Origin: Micromonospora sp. AMSO31t | GTDB taxonomy: Bacteria > Actinomycetota > Actinomycetes > Mycobacteriales > Micromonosporaceae | Reading direction: 5' to 3' | Length of the DNA: 64,000 bases | Assembly: GCF_008868175.1 (NCBI RefSeq) | Contig: NZ_WBKT01000007.1 | Span: 21,970-85,969, forward strand | Shown here: positions 43,742-51,403 of the stretch, piece by piece | How positions within the stretch are numbered: position 1 is the first letter of the stretch | How the letters are laid out: each line of letters begins with the position of its first letter | The notes under the pieces: generated by a model | What the model was told of the DNA's origin: nothing | Database searches by the model: none | What the model saw: the letters and a program-made list of their open reading frames with translations, nothing else | Made by a program: the position numbers and the translations under genes

Positions 43742-45259
43742 CTACCCCGCGAGGGTTGCCGTGCTGAGGTCGGGGAACTGCAGGGACCGTACGCCGGCGA
43801 CGGCCCGGGTCTGCACGTCGGTCGTCGGCACGAAGACCGGTACGATCTGGTGGCCCTCCTCCCACAGCAGACGCTGCGCCTCGTGGGAGGCCGCCAGCCG
43901 CTCCTGCGCCGACCGGGCGCTGCGCGCCGTTTCGACGAGCGCGTCCACCTGCGGGAACCGACCTGGAACGTGGTTGGGCTCGAAGAGCGCGGGCGGCGAG
44001 TAGCCGGCAGCGAACGGCAGTTTGGTGTAGGCGGCGTAGTCGGCGAACAGCTGTCCCGGCGGAAGCTCGTTCAGCGTGGCGTTGACGCCCACGGCCCGCA
44101 GGTTCTCCACGATCAGTGTCGCGGTCTGCACCATGCCGGGCAGTTCGGGGCCGGCCGTGAGCGCGACCGACAGGTTGCCGTGCCCGGCCGCAGCCAGCAG
44201 CGAGCGGGCCTCGTCCGGGTCGTACGCCCGTTGGGCAAGCCCGGTGTGATAGGTGGGGAACCCGAGTCCCGGCACGTCGTTGCCGACGAGAGCCCGGCCG
44301 AAGTAGACGGAGTCCACAATGGCCTGCCGGTTCACCGCCAGGCGGAACGCACGGCGGACCCGGGCGTCGGCGAAGGGCGGAAAGGCCGGGTTCATCGTAA
44401 ACTGAAGGCAGGAGACGAACGGCGGCCGGCTGGTGGTCACCGCGATCCTGCCGTCGCCGGCGAGCGTGCGGGCGGTCAGCGGATCGATGGTGCTGACGAA
44501 GTCAGCCTGCCCGCCGCGCAGCGCGTTCACCCGGGCTTGACCATCCGGTATGGACAGCAGCTCGATATTGTCCAGCGTGACGGTCTCGCCGATCGCCGGG
44601 CCGAAGTAGGTCGGGTTGCGCGCCAACGACGTTCCCTGTCCCGGCCGGAACGCGCCGATGGTGAACGGCCCGCACGACGGGGTGTCGGCGGTGAATGTGG
44701 TCGTGCCCTCTTTGATGGCGAGCATGCTCTGGCACATCAGCAGGCGGCCGTCCGCGATCGGGCGCGCGGTGGGCAGGACGACGGTCCGCGACCCTTCGGT
44801 GCGCGCGTGGTCGAGGTCGAAGTTGCGGGTGAGGATCTGGGTGAACGGAAGCCCGTTCAGCAGCTTCGGCGCACGCAGCGAGTAGAGCACATCGCTCGCG
44901 GTGAGGGTCGAGCCGTCGGTGAAGGCGACGTCTGGCCGGATGTGCAGCGTGTACGTGGACAGGTCGTCGCTGACCTCGATCGCCTCCAGCACGCCGTACC
45001 GCACGCCGTCCGGAGCTGCGGCGTCGATCGCGCCGAGCGCACCGTGCACCAGGCGGGCGCGCACGTAGTCGAGCGCCGTCGGTCCGACAAGGTAGTTGAG
45101 GGTTTCACGCGAGCCGCCTCCGGCGAACGCGGCCCGCAGCCGCCCGCCCGAGGACGCCCGCCGGCCGTCATCGCTGGAGCATCCGCCGAGGCCGACCGCC
45201 AGCCCGGCGGTGGCGAGCGCGCCGAGGCCGAGCAGGCTCCGTCGCTGTATTCCAGACAT
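43742..45259 (-). CDS. Substrate-binding lipoprotein of family 5
   Basis: A 505-residue protein with a Tat-like and lipoprotein signal: RRSLLGLGALATAG, then LGGC as lipobox at about residue 27. The rest is a family 5 solute-binding protein (DppA/NikA/CntA type), for example RPDVAFTDGSTLTASDVLYS and DEARSLLAAAGHG. The ligand cannot be read directly. A Zur-like box over its promoter and the exporter-fold partners downstream favour a metal-chelate ligand over plain peptides. Confidence 0.88.
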   Translation of the reverse strand: MSGIQRRSLLGLGALATAGLAVGLGGCSSDDGRRASSGGRLRAAFAGGGSRETLNYLVGPTALDYVRARLVHGALGAIDAAAPDGVRYGVLEAIEVSDDLSTYTLHIRPDVAFTDGSTLTASDVLYSLRAPKLLNGLPFTQILTRNFDLDHARTEGSRTVVLPTARPIADGRLLMCQSMLAIKEGTTTFTADTPSCGPFTIGAFRPGQGTSLARNPTYFGPAIGETVTLDNIELLSIPDGQARVNALRGGQADFVSTIDPLTARTLAGDGRIAVTTSRPPFVSCLQFTMNPAFPPFADARVRRAFRLAVNRQAIVDSVYFGRALVGNDVPGLGFPTYHTGLAQRAYDPDEARSLLAAAGHGNLSVALTAGPELPGMVQTATLIVENLRAVGVNATLNELPPGQLFADYAAYTKLPFAAGYSPPALFEPNHVPGRFPQVDALVETARSARSAQERLAASHEAQRLLWEEGHQIVPVFVPTTDVQTRAVAGVRSLQFPDLSTATLAG

Positions 45260-45273
45260 GTGCGAGGTTCCTT

Positions 45274-45310
45274 GCGTATGAGGCGGGCAGGGCCGCCCGC
45301 CGGTATACGC
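45274..45310. promoter_or_regulatory. Large inverted repeat, candidate TetR operator
   Basis: GCGTATGAGGCGGGC and GCCCGCCGGTATACGC form an imperfect inverted repeat in the leader of the importer operon. It overlaps the transcript start expected from the TTGACA promoter, so the divergent TetR protein could block transcription here, giving a second input besides Zur. Confidence 0.45.
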
Positions 45311-45325
45311 AGTAGACTACGGAGT

Positions 45326-45340
45326 TGAAAGTGGTTGTCA
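45326..45340. promoter_or_regulatory. Zur-box-like operator on the importer promoter
   Basis: TGAAAGTGGTTGTCA (outer palindrome TTGA-TCAA) fits the local Zur consensus with one deviation. On the minus strand it overlaps a consensus -35, TTGACA at 45336-45341, with TAGTCT as -10 sixteen bases later. Zur binding would shut off the importer operon at adequate zinc. It also lies 23 bases before the divergent TetR gene. Confidence 0.6.
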
Positions 45341-45362
45341 ACACCGGTAAGGGTGTGATGGG

Positions 45363-46052
45363 ATGAACATGGCCCGGCTCAGCCACGAGCGCATCGTCGC
45401 AGCGGCGCTCGACGTCGCAGCCGAGCGCGGGTTTTCCGGGCTGACCATGCGCGCGTTGGCCGATCGCCTGGGTATCACCCCGATGGCTGTCTATCGATAT
45501 GTCGACAATCGATCTGCCCTCGCCGCCGCCGTCGCGGACGAGATCGGCAAGCTCGTCCAACCGCGCTTCGACGCGGAAATGTCCTGGACCGTCAACGTCC
45601 GGGCCTGGGCGGTGGCCCAGCGCGACGTGCTACGGCGCTATCCCGGCCTGTCCGCGTGGCTGATGTCACACGGGCCGGCGGGTGGGCAGGCGTACCGGAT
45701 CCTGGACCTGCTGGCGGCGCAGGTGCTGCGGGCCGGATTCGCGCCGTCGACGGCGGCGGAGGTCTGCGCGGCCGTCATGAGCTGGGTCTTCACGCGCGTC
45801 GCGGTCGAGGACAGCCGCCGCCCGCCGCAGCCACAGGTCGAAGAGCGGCGAGCCCACGCATTCATCGAGGGCCTCACCGAGGACATCGTCGCCAGCTACG
45901 CGGCGGCCGGCACGCTCGGCCATCGGTTCTTCGCGCTCGACCACGAGCGGCTGTTCCAGTCAGGGCTCGACGCACTGCTCGCCGGCTACGCCGCCGCCCA
46001 TCCTGACGCGGATCCATCGCCCGGTGACCCTGACGGGACCACGGGGATCTGA
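45363..46052 (+). CDS. TetR-family regulator
   Basis: A 229-residue protein with an N-terminal helix-turn-helix, HERIVAAALDVAAERGFSGL then MRALADRLGITPMAVYRYVD, and an all-helical ligand domain. It is divergent from the importer operon and probably controls it. The inducer is unknown; a metallophore or its metal complex would fit the context. Confidence 0.88.
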   Translation: MNMARLSHERIVAAALDVAAERGFSGLTMRALADRLGITPMAVYRYVDNRSALAAAVADEIGKLVQPRFDAEMSWTVNVRAWAVAQRDVLRRYPGLSAWLMSHGPAGGQAYRILDLLAAQVLRAGFAPSTAAEVCAAVMSWVFTRVAVEDSRRPPQPQVEERRAHAFIEGLTEDIVASYAAAGTLGHRFFALDHERLFQSGLDALLAGYAAAHPDADPSPGDPDGTTGI

Positions 46053-46109
46053 GCGGACTCGGCTTGCGCTGTTCGCCGCTGCTGTTCGGGGTGAAAGCCC
46101 GACTTGTCC

Positions 46110-46300
46110 GGCCGACTTCGCCGCCGCCACCAGCTGCGGCTGCTCAAGAACCTGGGCCTGGTCGCCGGCGAGCGTCACGGGCGCTCGATCGTCTACGCGC
46201 TCTACGACCACCACGTCGCCGAACTCCTGGACCAGGCCATTTTCACGTCGAGCATCTGCGGCTGGGACATACCGACACCCCGGCACCGACGGTGCGCCTC
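46110..46300 (+). pseudogene. C-terminal fragment of an ArsR metal sensor
   Basis: HQLRLLKNLGLVAGERHGRS followed by IVYALYDHHVAELLDQAIF is the wing and last helix of an ArsR-family sensor. After a frame change, HVEHLRLGHTDTP supplies a histidine-rich tail. The N-terminal helices are lost. It is one of several decayed metal sensors in this island. Confidence 0.6.
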
Positions 46301-46351
46301 ATCCGGGCATTTCAACTCGTGCGCGGCGACGCCGAAGGTGATCGGCGCTGG

Positions 46352-46654
46352 TCATGCTGGTCCATCCTCCGCCGTGTGAGCGATGGCATCGCGCACGATG
46401 TGCGCCACGTGTGCATCACGGAGTGCATACACGATGACCCGTCCGCGACGTGCTCCCCGTACCAGCCGGGCATCCCGTAGCACCCGCAGATGCTGGGACA
46501 CCAGCGGCTGCGCCAGTCCGGTCGCCTCCACCAGCTGGTGCACCAGGTATTCCCGCTCGGCGAGCAGATCAACGATCGCCACCCGCACCGGCGAGGCCAG
46601 CACTCGGAACAGGCCCCCGACCTGCTCGTAGCGGTCCAGCGGCTGTTTGCTCAC
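46352..46654 (-). CDS. ArsR-family metalloregulator
   Basis: A complete 100-residue repressor: GLFRVLASPVRVAIVDLLAE, recognition helix LAQPLVSQHLRVLRDARLVR, and HVAHIVRDAIAHTAED as the metal-binding last helix. GTG 46654 is used because CGCAT/ATGCG half-sites sit directly before it. No ribosome binding site is evident, so the mRNA may be leaderless. The likely effector is zinc or a similar divalent ion. Confidence 0.8.
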   Translation of the reverse strand: MSKQPLDRYEQVGGLFRVLASPVRVAIVDLLAEREYLVHQLVEATGLAQPLVSQHLRVLRDARLVRGARRGRVIVYALRDAHVAHIVRDAIAHTAEDGPA

Positions 46655-46657
46655 AAA

Positions 46658-46673
46658 CGCATCGTCTCATGCG
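46658..46673. promoter_or_regulatory. Candidate auto-operator of the ArsR gene
   Basis: CGCAT-CGTCTC-ATGCG is an inverted repeat three bases upstream of the arsR start. The same ATGCG half-site forms the operators proposed before the two His-rich genes. Confidence 0.45.
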
Positions 46674-47046
46674 CAAGGGAACATGTGGCATCTGCAGCCA
46701 GGACGTGGTGCTCGCGGCGAACGTGGCCCACAACGCGGTCGACGTGTCACGACTGCTCACGGGCCTACGGCAGCTGCTCGTCCCCGGCGGCACGCTGGTG
46801 TTGGTGGAGTCCTGCCGGGAGCACTACCCGATCGCCACGTCGATCCAGTTCCTGATGTCCGCCCGGCCGGGGGTGCCGGCTGCGGGCAGCGGTGACCTGC
46901 GGGCCGGCACCGGCCGGATCTTCCTGAGCCGGGAGCAGTGGCTCGCCCAGCTCACCGCCGCCGGACTGACCCCGGCGCTGGCGCTGCCCGAGGTGGACGA
47001 TCCGCTGGCCGCGCTCGGCCAGCACGTGTTCGCCGCCGTGCGGTGA
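46669..47046 (+). pseudogene. Methyltransferase domain remnant, NRPS-like
   Basis: A 125-codon frame with DVVLAANVAHNAVDVSRLLT, GLRQLLVPGGTLVLVES, RIFLSREQWLAQLTAAGL and LAALGQHVFAAVR. This is the C-terminal half of the methyltransferase type found inside nonribosomal peptide and polyketide synthetases. The SAM-binding N-terminal half is missing. Next to a metallophore-type importer, it may be the last trace of a metallophore biosynthesis gene. Confidence 0.6.
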
Positions 47047-47075
47047 CGTCGTCGGCCGGGCGGTGGTCCCACACG

Positions 47076-47798
47076 TCAGGGCCGGCGTACCGCCCGGACG
47101 ACGTCCAGCGGCCCGACCTCGCCGACCAAGCCCGCCTCGGCCAGTTCGGCGAGCAGCACCTCGGACGCGGTGACGTGCCAGTGGTAGGCGGCGTGGTCCT
47201 CCCGGACCGTGGTGCCGTCGGCGTCGAGGACCCGGTAGCGCATCCGCCAGGTCACCGAGTCCGGGCCCGACGGCTCCGCCGAGCCGCCGCCCTCGTAGGT
47301 GTGGCGGCCGACCGGCACCGCGGCGAAGACCTCGAACGGAACCGACGTCGGCTCCGCCGGTGGCTGCAGGTTCAGCACCAGCGGCGCGCCGGGCACGAGA
47401 CGCTCGGCCACCCGCCGCAGGAACAACCGACGCCCCTCCGGGCTGAGGTGGCCGATCATGTTCATCGCCAGCACGGCGCCGAGCCGGTCGGGCAGGTCGA
47501 CACCGAGCGCGTCGCCGGCCAGCACGGTGACCCGTTGCCGCAGGTCGGGCCGCGCGGCGATCCGGGACAGCAACACCGCCCGCAGTACCGGGGACGGCTC
47601 CACCGCGACCACGTCGCCGTCCGGGACGGCCCCGGCGAGCACCTCGGTACCCAACCCGGTGCCGGCGCCCACGTCGAGCAGGGTCGCGGCACCGGACGCG
47701 CCCCGCAGCGCCTCGGCCACCGGCGTGCCGAGGGCCTGCCAAGCGGGCTCGCTGAGCAGATGCAGGTACTCCCCGGAGATCTGATAGTCGTCGGTCAT
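47076..47798 (-). CDS. SAM-dependent methyltransferase, Zur-boxed
   Basis: A 240-residue class I methyltransferase with TLLDVGAGTGLGTEVLAGAV (SAM motif I), DVVAVEPSPVLRAVL (motif II) and LVPGAPLVLNLQPP. No substrate-binding family is recognisable. The ATG at 47798 lies only 13 bases from a Zur-like site, so transcription would start within or next to it. It stands alone between the NRPS-like remnant and His-rich gene B. It could act on a metallophore or on a translation component under zinc starvation. Confidence 0.8.
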   Translation of the reverse strand: MTDDYQISGEYLHLLSEPAWQALGTPVAEALRGASGAATLLDVGAGTGLGTEVLAGAVPDGDVVAVEPSPVLRAVLLSRIAARPDLRQRVTVLAGDALGVDLPDRLGAVLAMNMIGHLSPEGRRLFLRRVAERLVPGAPLVLNLQPPAEPTSVPFEVFAAVPVGRHTYEGGGSAEPSGPDSVTWRMRYRVLDADGTTVREDHAAYHWHVTASEVLLAELAEAGLVGEVGPLDVVRAVRRP

Positions 47799-47811
47799 CC
47801 CGCCACCATAG

Positions 47812-47826
47812 TGGAAACCGTTCTCA
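47812..47826. promoter_or_regulatory. Zur-box-like operator before the methyltransferase gene
   Basis: TGGAAACCGTTCTCA fits TGRAAAYSGTTNTCR at all positions. It lies 13 bases upstream of the minus-strand start at 47798. Confidence 0.68.
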
Positions 47827-47896
47827 TTCTCGATTAACCTCGGGATCCCCGACGCCGCAGGCTCATGTCCAGTCGCGCACGTGTCATCGCACGGCA

Positions 47897-48349
47897 TCAG
47901 TGCTCGTCGTAGTGCCCCTCGTGGCTGGCGTGGCGGTGCCCGTCGTGCACGTAGTCGACGTGGTCGCCATGCACGACGGCGCGGTGGCCACAGTCTTCGC
48001 CATGGACGTGCTGGTGCGCCTCGGCCGGCACGTGGGCCTGTGACGAGCACTCGTCGTAGTGGTCGCCGTGGCGGGTGTGCACGTGCCCGTCGTGCAGGAA
48101 GTCGACGTGCCCGTCGTGCTCGACCCGGACGTGGCCACAGCCTTCGCCGTGCTGGTGGTCGTGCTTCTCGGCTTCGGCATGGGTCTGTTGGTCGCACTCG
48201 TCATAGTGCCCGTCGTGGGCGTGGTGCCGGTGCCCGTCGTGCGGGTAGTCGAGATGCCCGGCATGGATCACCGGGTCATGCCCGCAGCCCCGGCCGTGCA
48301 CGTGCTGGTGAGCGTCATCGTGGACCCGATGGGTCGTTGCAGTGGTCAT
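47897..48349 (-). CDS. His/Cys-rich triple-repeat metal-binding protein B
   Basis: A 150-residue paralogue of the protein at 33771-34223 with the same layout: a 13-residue leader and three 49-residue units of the form HxHxHGxxCGHxxVxHxGHxDYxHDGHxHxxHxGHYDEC. The third unit lacks the final Cys in both proteins and ends GHYDEH. No signal peptide is present, so it should be cytosolic. The two copies are 14 kb apart and in opposite orientation, with clearly diverged spacers, so the duplication is old and both have been kept. Metal storage or donation is inferred from the ligands. Confidence 0.8.
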   Translation of the reverse strand: MTTATTHRVHDDAHQHVHGRGCGHDPVIHAGHLDYPHDGHRHHAHDGHYDECDQQTHAEAEKHDHQHGEGCGHVRVEHDGHVDFLHDGHVHTRHGDHYDECSSQAHVPAEAHQHVHGEDCGHRAVVHGDHVDYVHDGHRHASHEGHYDEH

Positions 48350-48401
48350 GGGTTCGTGTCTTCCTGGTTCAGGTTCCCGATAGCGGCTGTCCTGAACGAA
48401 G

Positions 48402-48421
48402 ATACATGCCGAGATGCGCAT
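48402..48421 (-). promoter_or_regulatory. Operator-like element before His-rich gene B
   Basis: The minus strand reads ATGCGCATCTCGGCATGTAT, matching 13 of 20 bases of the element before gene A with the same spacing between ATGCG and GCAT. It also contains an ACATGC/GCATGT inverted repeat at 48404-48423. It lies 53 bases before the gene B start. Confidence 0.42.
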
Positions 48422-48499
48422 GTGACTACTTATTGGCGAGATTGGATCGACCGCTCCGGCTTCCAGCCCTTCAGCGGGGATCAGTCGGCGAAGCCTGCC

Positions 48500-48919
48500 T
48501 CAGTGCGCCTCACATCTTCTGGTCGCCGACGCAGGGCCGTCCGACGTAAGTGCCGTCGGCATCGACCCGGAAGCCTCGTCCGGATCGGCGGCGGGCCTTG
48601 GCGTTCGGTCGAAGTGGTGGCGGCAGTAGCGCAGGACATCGTCGACGAGTGACGCGGCGAGGTCCCCGGCGAGCGCATAGTTCATCCGGCTCCCGTCCCG
48701 GTACCGGCGGACGAGGTGCGCGTGCCGGAGGTGGCGCAACTGGTGCGAGACGTGTGGCGGTGGGATGCGGAGCGCGGCGCTCAGGTCAGTGACGCAGGCG
48801 TCGGCCTTGCGCAGGTGGAGCAGGATCCGGATCCGCAGCGGATGGGCGATGAGCCGGAGGGTGTCGACGGCCGAGTCGATGTGCGGCCCGCTGTCCGTGG
48901 GGTCGACGTCGGTGTTCAT
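48500..48919 (-). CDS. ArsR-family regulator at the end of the znu operon
   Basis: A 139-residue protein with DTLRLIAHPLRIRILLHLRK, recognition helix IPPPHVSHQLRHLRHAHLVR and DVLRYCRHHFDRTPR as a possible metal-binding helix. It overlaps the end of the second znuB gene by four bases, so it is made from the zinc-import transcript. A Zur-repressed operon that also encodes an ArsR sensor would couple starvation and excess responses. Confidence 0.8.
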   Translation of the reverse strand: MNTDVDPTDSGPHIDSAVDTLRLIAHPLRIRILLHLRKADACVTDLSAALRIPPPHVSHQLRHLRHAHLVRRYRDGSRMNYALAGDLAASLVDDVLRYCRHHFDRTPRPAADPDEASGSMPTALTSDGPASATRRCEAH

Positions 48920-49746
48920 GCGGCGGCCGGCCGGGCGGCTCGCAGCCGGTCCCGCAGCGAGGTCGCGGCGAGGGACACGAGCAGCACCCCGGTGGCGGCC
49001 AGGGAGATGCTCCCGCCCGCCGCGACCTCCGCGTACCAGGACAGCCAGAGTCCCGCGGCGGCGCTGCCGACGCCGAACGCGACGGCGAGAGCCGTCATCG
49101 GGGCGAGGCGATCGGTCCAGGCCCGCGCGGCGGCGGCCGGGGCGACGATGAGGGCGAGGGCGAGAATGGTGCCGACGGCGGGAACGACCGCCACGACGAC
49201 CAGTTCGACCAGCACGAGCAGGCCGAGGTCGATCAGCCAGGTGGGATGTCCGGCGGCCCGGGCGCCTGCGGGGTCGAAACCGACGTACGCGAGGCGGCGG
49301 CCGCCCAGCAGCAACGCGGTGGCGACGAGCGCCAGGACGGCCATGGTGGCGATCAGGTCCCGCGTGGAGACGGTGAGGATGGAACCGACCAGGAAGGACG
49401 ACAGGTCTCGGCTGAAGCCGTTCTGCGTGGCGACGAGCCCGACGCCGAGCGCGAAGCCGGCGGAGAGGATGACTCCGGTCGCGGCGGTGGCTTCCTGACC
49501 GCGGGCGCGGGACAGTCCCGCCACGGCCGCCGCCGCCAGCAGGCCGGCGAGGACACCGCCGAGGTAGATGTTGACGCCGAGCAGGGAGGCCGCGACGACA
49601 CCCGGGAAGGTGGCGTGACTCATCGACATGGTGAAGAACGACAGCCGCCGCAGCACCACATGGACGCCGACGAGGCCGGTGAGCACGCCCACGGCGACCG
49701 CCTCCACGATCGCCCGGCGCAGCGTGTCCTCCAGCAACCAGCTCAT
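48916..49746 (-). CDS. Zinc/manganese ABC permease, second copy
   Basis: A 276-residue ZnuB/TroCD-family permease with about eight helices. Family features include LVGVHVVLRRLSFFTMSMSH, THATFPGV-like ATFPGVVAASL and VPAVGTILALALIVAPAAAA. It overlaps the first permease by four bases; the two probably form a heterodimer with ZnuC. Confidence 0.88.
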   Translation of the reverse strand: MSWLLEDTLRRAIVEAVAVGVLTGLVGVHVVLRRLSFFTMSMSHATFPGVVAASLLGVNIYLGGVLAGLLAAAAVAGLSRARGQEATAATGVILSAGFALGVGLVATQNGFSRDLSSFLVGSILTVSTRDLIATMAVLALVATALLLGGRRLAYVGFDPAGARAAGHPTWLIDLGLLVLVELVVVAVVPAVGTILALALIVAPAAAARAWTDRLAPMTALAVAFGVGSAAAGLWLSWYAEVAAGGSISLAATGVLLVSLAATSLRDRLRAARPAAA

Positions 49747-50636
49747 CGGGCCCCTTCCGTCCCGGCGAGGACGGGTGCGCGCCGTCGTTCGCGCTGGCGG
49801 CGCAGCGCGCCGGCCGGCAGCGCGAGCAGGTAGGTGGCCACCAGGACCAGAACCACGGCCGAGGCCGAGGTCAGGCGGATGCCGTGCTCCACCGAGGCCG
49901 TCCAGCTCGCGAGTAGCCCGAGGTAGCCGGCGAGGGCGGTGGAAGCGGTGGCGGCCAGCGTCATGACGGCGAGCCGATCGGTGAGCAGCCGGGCGGTAGC
50001 GGCCGGCACGATGAGCAAAGCGATCACCAGCACCGTCCCGACGGCCTGCACGGCGGCGACCACGACGAGCGCGACGACCACGTTGAGGCCCAGGTCGAGC
50101 GCTGTCAGCCGGAATCCGGCCGAGGCGGCGCCGGCCGGGTCGAACGCGCGCAGCACCTGCGGGCGGGCCGTCACGGCGAGGTAGATCAGCACGATCAGGG
50201 CCAGGACGGCGGTCTGGGTGAGCTGAGCGGCGGTGACGGTCAGCAGCCGACCGAACAGGAACGCGGTCAGATCGCTGGTGTAGGAGTGCTGCCGGGAGAC
50301 CAGGACCACCCCGATCGAGAACATGGCGGTCAGCAGCACGGCGGTGGTGGCGTCCTCGGTCAGCCGGGCACGGCGGGTGAGCGCGGTGAGCACGACCGCG
50401 GTCAGCAGGCCGGCCACGAGGGCGCCACCCGGGATGCCGTTCCAGCCGGCGGCCAGGAAACCCAGCACCACGCCGGGGAACACGGTGTGGGTCAACGCGT
50501 CGGCGACGAACGCCAGCCGGCGCAGGAACACCAGCACGCTGACCGGCCCACACACGACCGCGAGCAGGAGCAGTTCGGTCAGGGCGCGGGCCATGAAGGG
50601 CGCGTCGAACGGGTCGGTGAGGATGTTGCTCGCCAT
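49743..50636 (-). CDS. znuB: Zinc ABC permease ZnuB
   Basis: A 297-residue permease with FLRRLAFVADALTHTVFPGV (family signature), ten or fewer helices, and VQAVGTVLVIALLIVPAATA. The start at 50636 is two bases from the znuC stop. Together with ZnuA and ZnuC it forms a cluster A-1 metal importer. Confidence 0.9.
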   Translation of the reverse strand: MASNILTDPFDAPFMARALTELLLLAVVCGPVSVLVFLRRLAFVADALTHTVFPGVVLGFLAAGWNGIPGGALVAGLLTAVVLTALTRRARLTEDATTAVLLTAMFSIGVVLVSRQHSYTSDLTAFLFGRLLTVTAAQLTQTAVLALIVLIYLAVTARPQVLRAFDPAGAASAGFRLTALDLGLNVVVALVVVAAVQAVGTVLVIALLIVPAATARLLTDRLAVMTLAATASTALAGYLGLLASWTASVEHGIRLTSASAVVLVLVATYLLALPAGALRRQRERRRAPVLAGTEGAR

Positions 50637-50638
50637 GG

Positions 50639-51403
50639 TCAGGCTCCCGCGGTGCCGCTGTGGTGCAGCTCGGGGGCCTGGCTGCCGTACCCGTAGCGGC
50701 CCGGCAGGGTTGACAGGATGTCGGCGGTGGGGCCGGTGCGGGCGTGGCCGGCGTGGATCAGGCACGCGGTGTCGGCCAGGTCGCAGGCGATGCCGAGGTC
50801 GTGGGTGCTGAGCACGACGGCGGTGCCGGTGGCGGCGAGGTCCCGCAGGATGTGCAGGATGACGTCCTGGCTGGCAGAGTCGAGGCCGTTGAACGGTTCG
50901 TCGAGCAGCATCAGCCGCGCCTGGCTGGCGACGGCGCGGGCGAGCAGGACGCGTTGCCGCTGCCCGCCGGAGAGCAGGCCGAAGCGGGTCCGCGCCCGAT
51001 CGGCGAGGCCGACCCGGTCCAGCGCCTCGGCGGCGATCGTGCGGTCGGCGGCACGTACCTGGCGCAGCCAGCGGGTCGGTCGGTAACGGCCCATGAGCAC
51101 GACGTCGGCGGCGGTGACCGGGAAGTCGGCGTCGAGGGCGTCCACCTGCGGCACGTACGCCGCGGCGCCCCGGGCCCGGGCGGCCGGGCGGCCGAGGACG
51201 GTGACCGTGCCGGACACCACCTCGGCCAGCCCGACCACCGCCTTGATCAGCGTGGACTTGCCGGCGCCGTTCGACCCGACCAGGGCCAGGACCTGTCCGG
51301 GCGCCACGGTGAGGTCGACGTCGGTGAGCACGGCGCGACCCCGGTAGCCGACGCCGGCCCGCGCCAGGCGCAGGGCGGCGTCGGCCACGGCTGGATCAGG
51401 CAC
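50639..51403 (-). CDS. znuC: Zinc ABC transporter ATPase ZnuC
   Basis: A 254-residue ATPase: Walker A VGSNGAGKSTLIKAVVG, a PTAADVVLMGR-like Q-loop region, signature LLSGGQRQRVLLARAVA, Walker B LMLLDEPFNGLD and H-loop VVLSTHDLGIA. GTG 51403 overlaps the znuA end by eight bases. Confidence 0.92.
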   Translation of the reverse strand: MPDPAVADAALRLARAGVGYRGRAVLTDVDLTVAPGQVLALVGSNGAGKSTLIKAVVGLAEVVSGTVTVLGRPAARARGAAAYVPQVDALDADFPVTAADVVLMGRYRPTRWLRQVRAADRTIAAEALDRVGLADRARTRFGLLSGGQRQRVLLARAVASQARLMLLDEPFNGLDSASQDVILHILRDLAATGTAVVLSTHDLGIACDLADTACLIHAGHARTGPTADILSTLPGRYGYGSQAPELHHSGTAGA

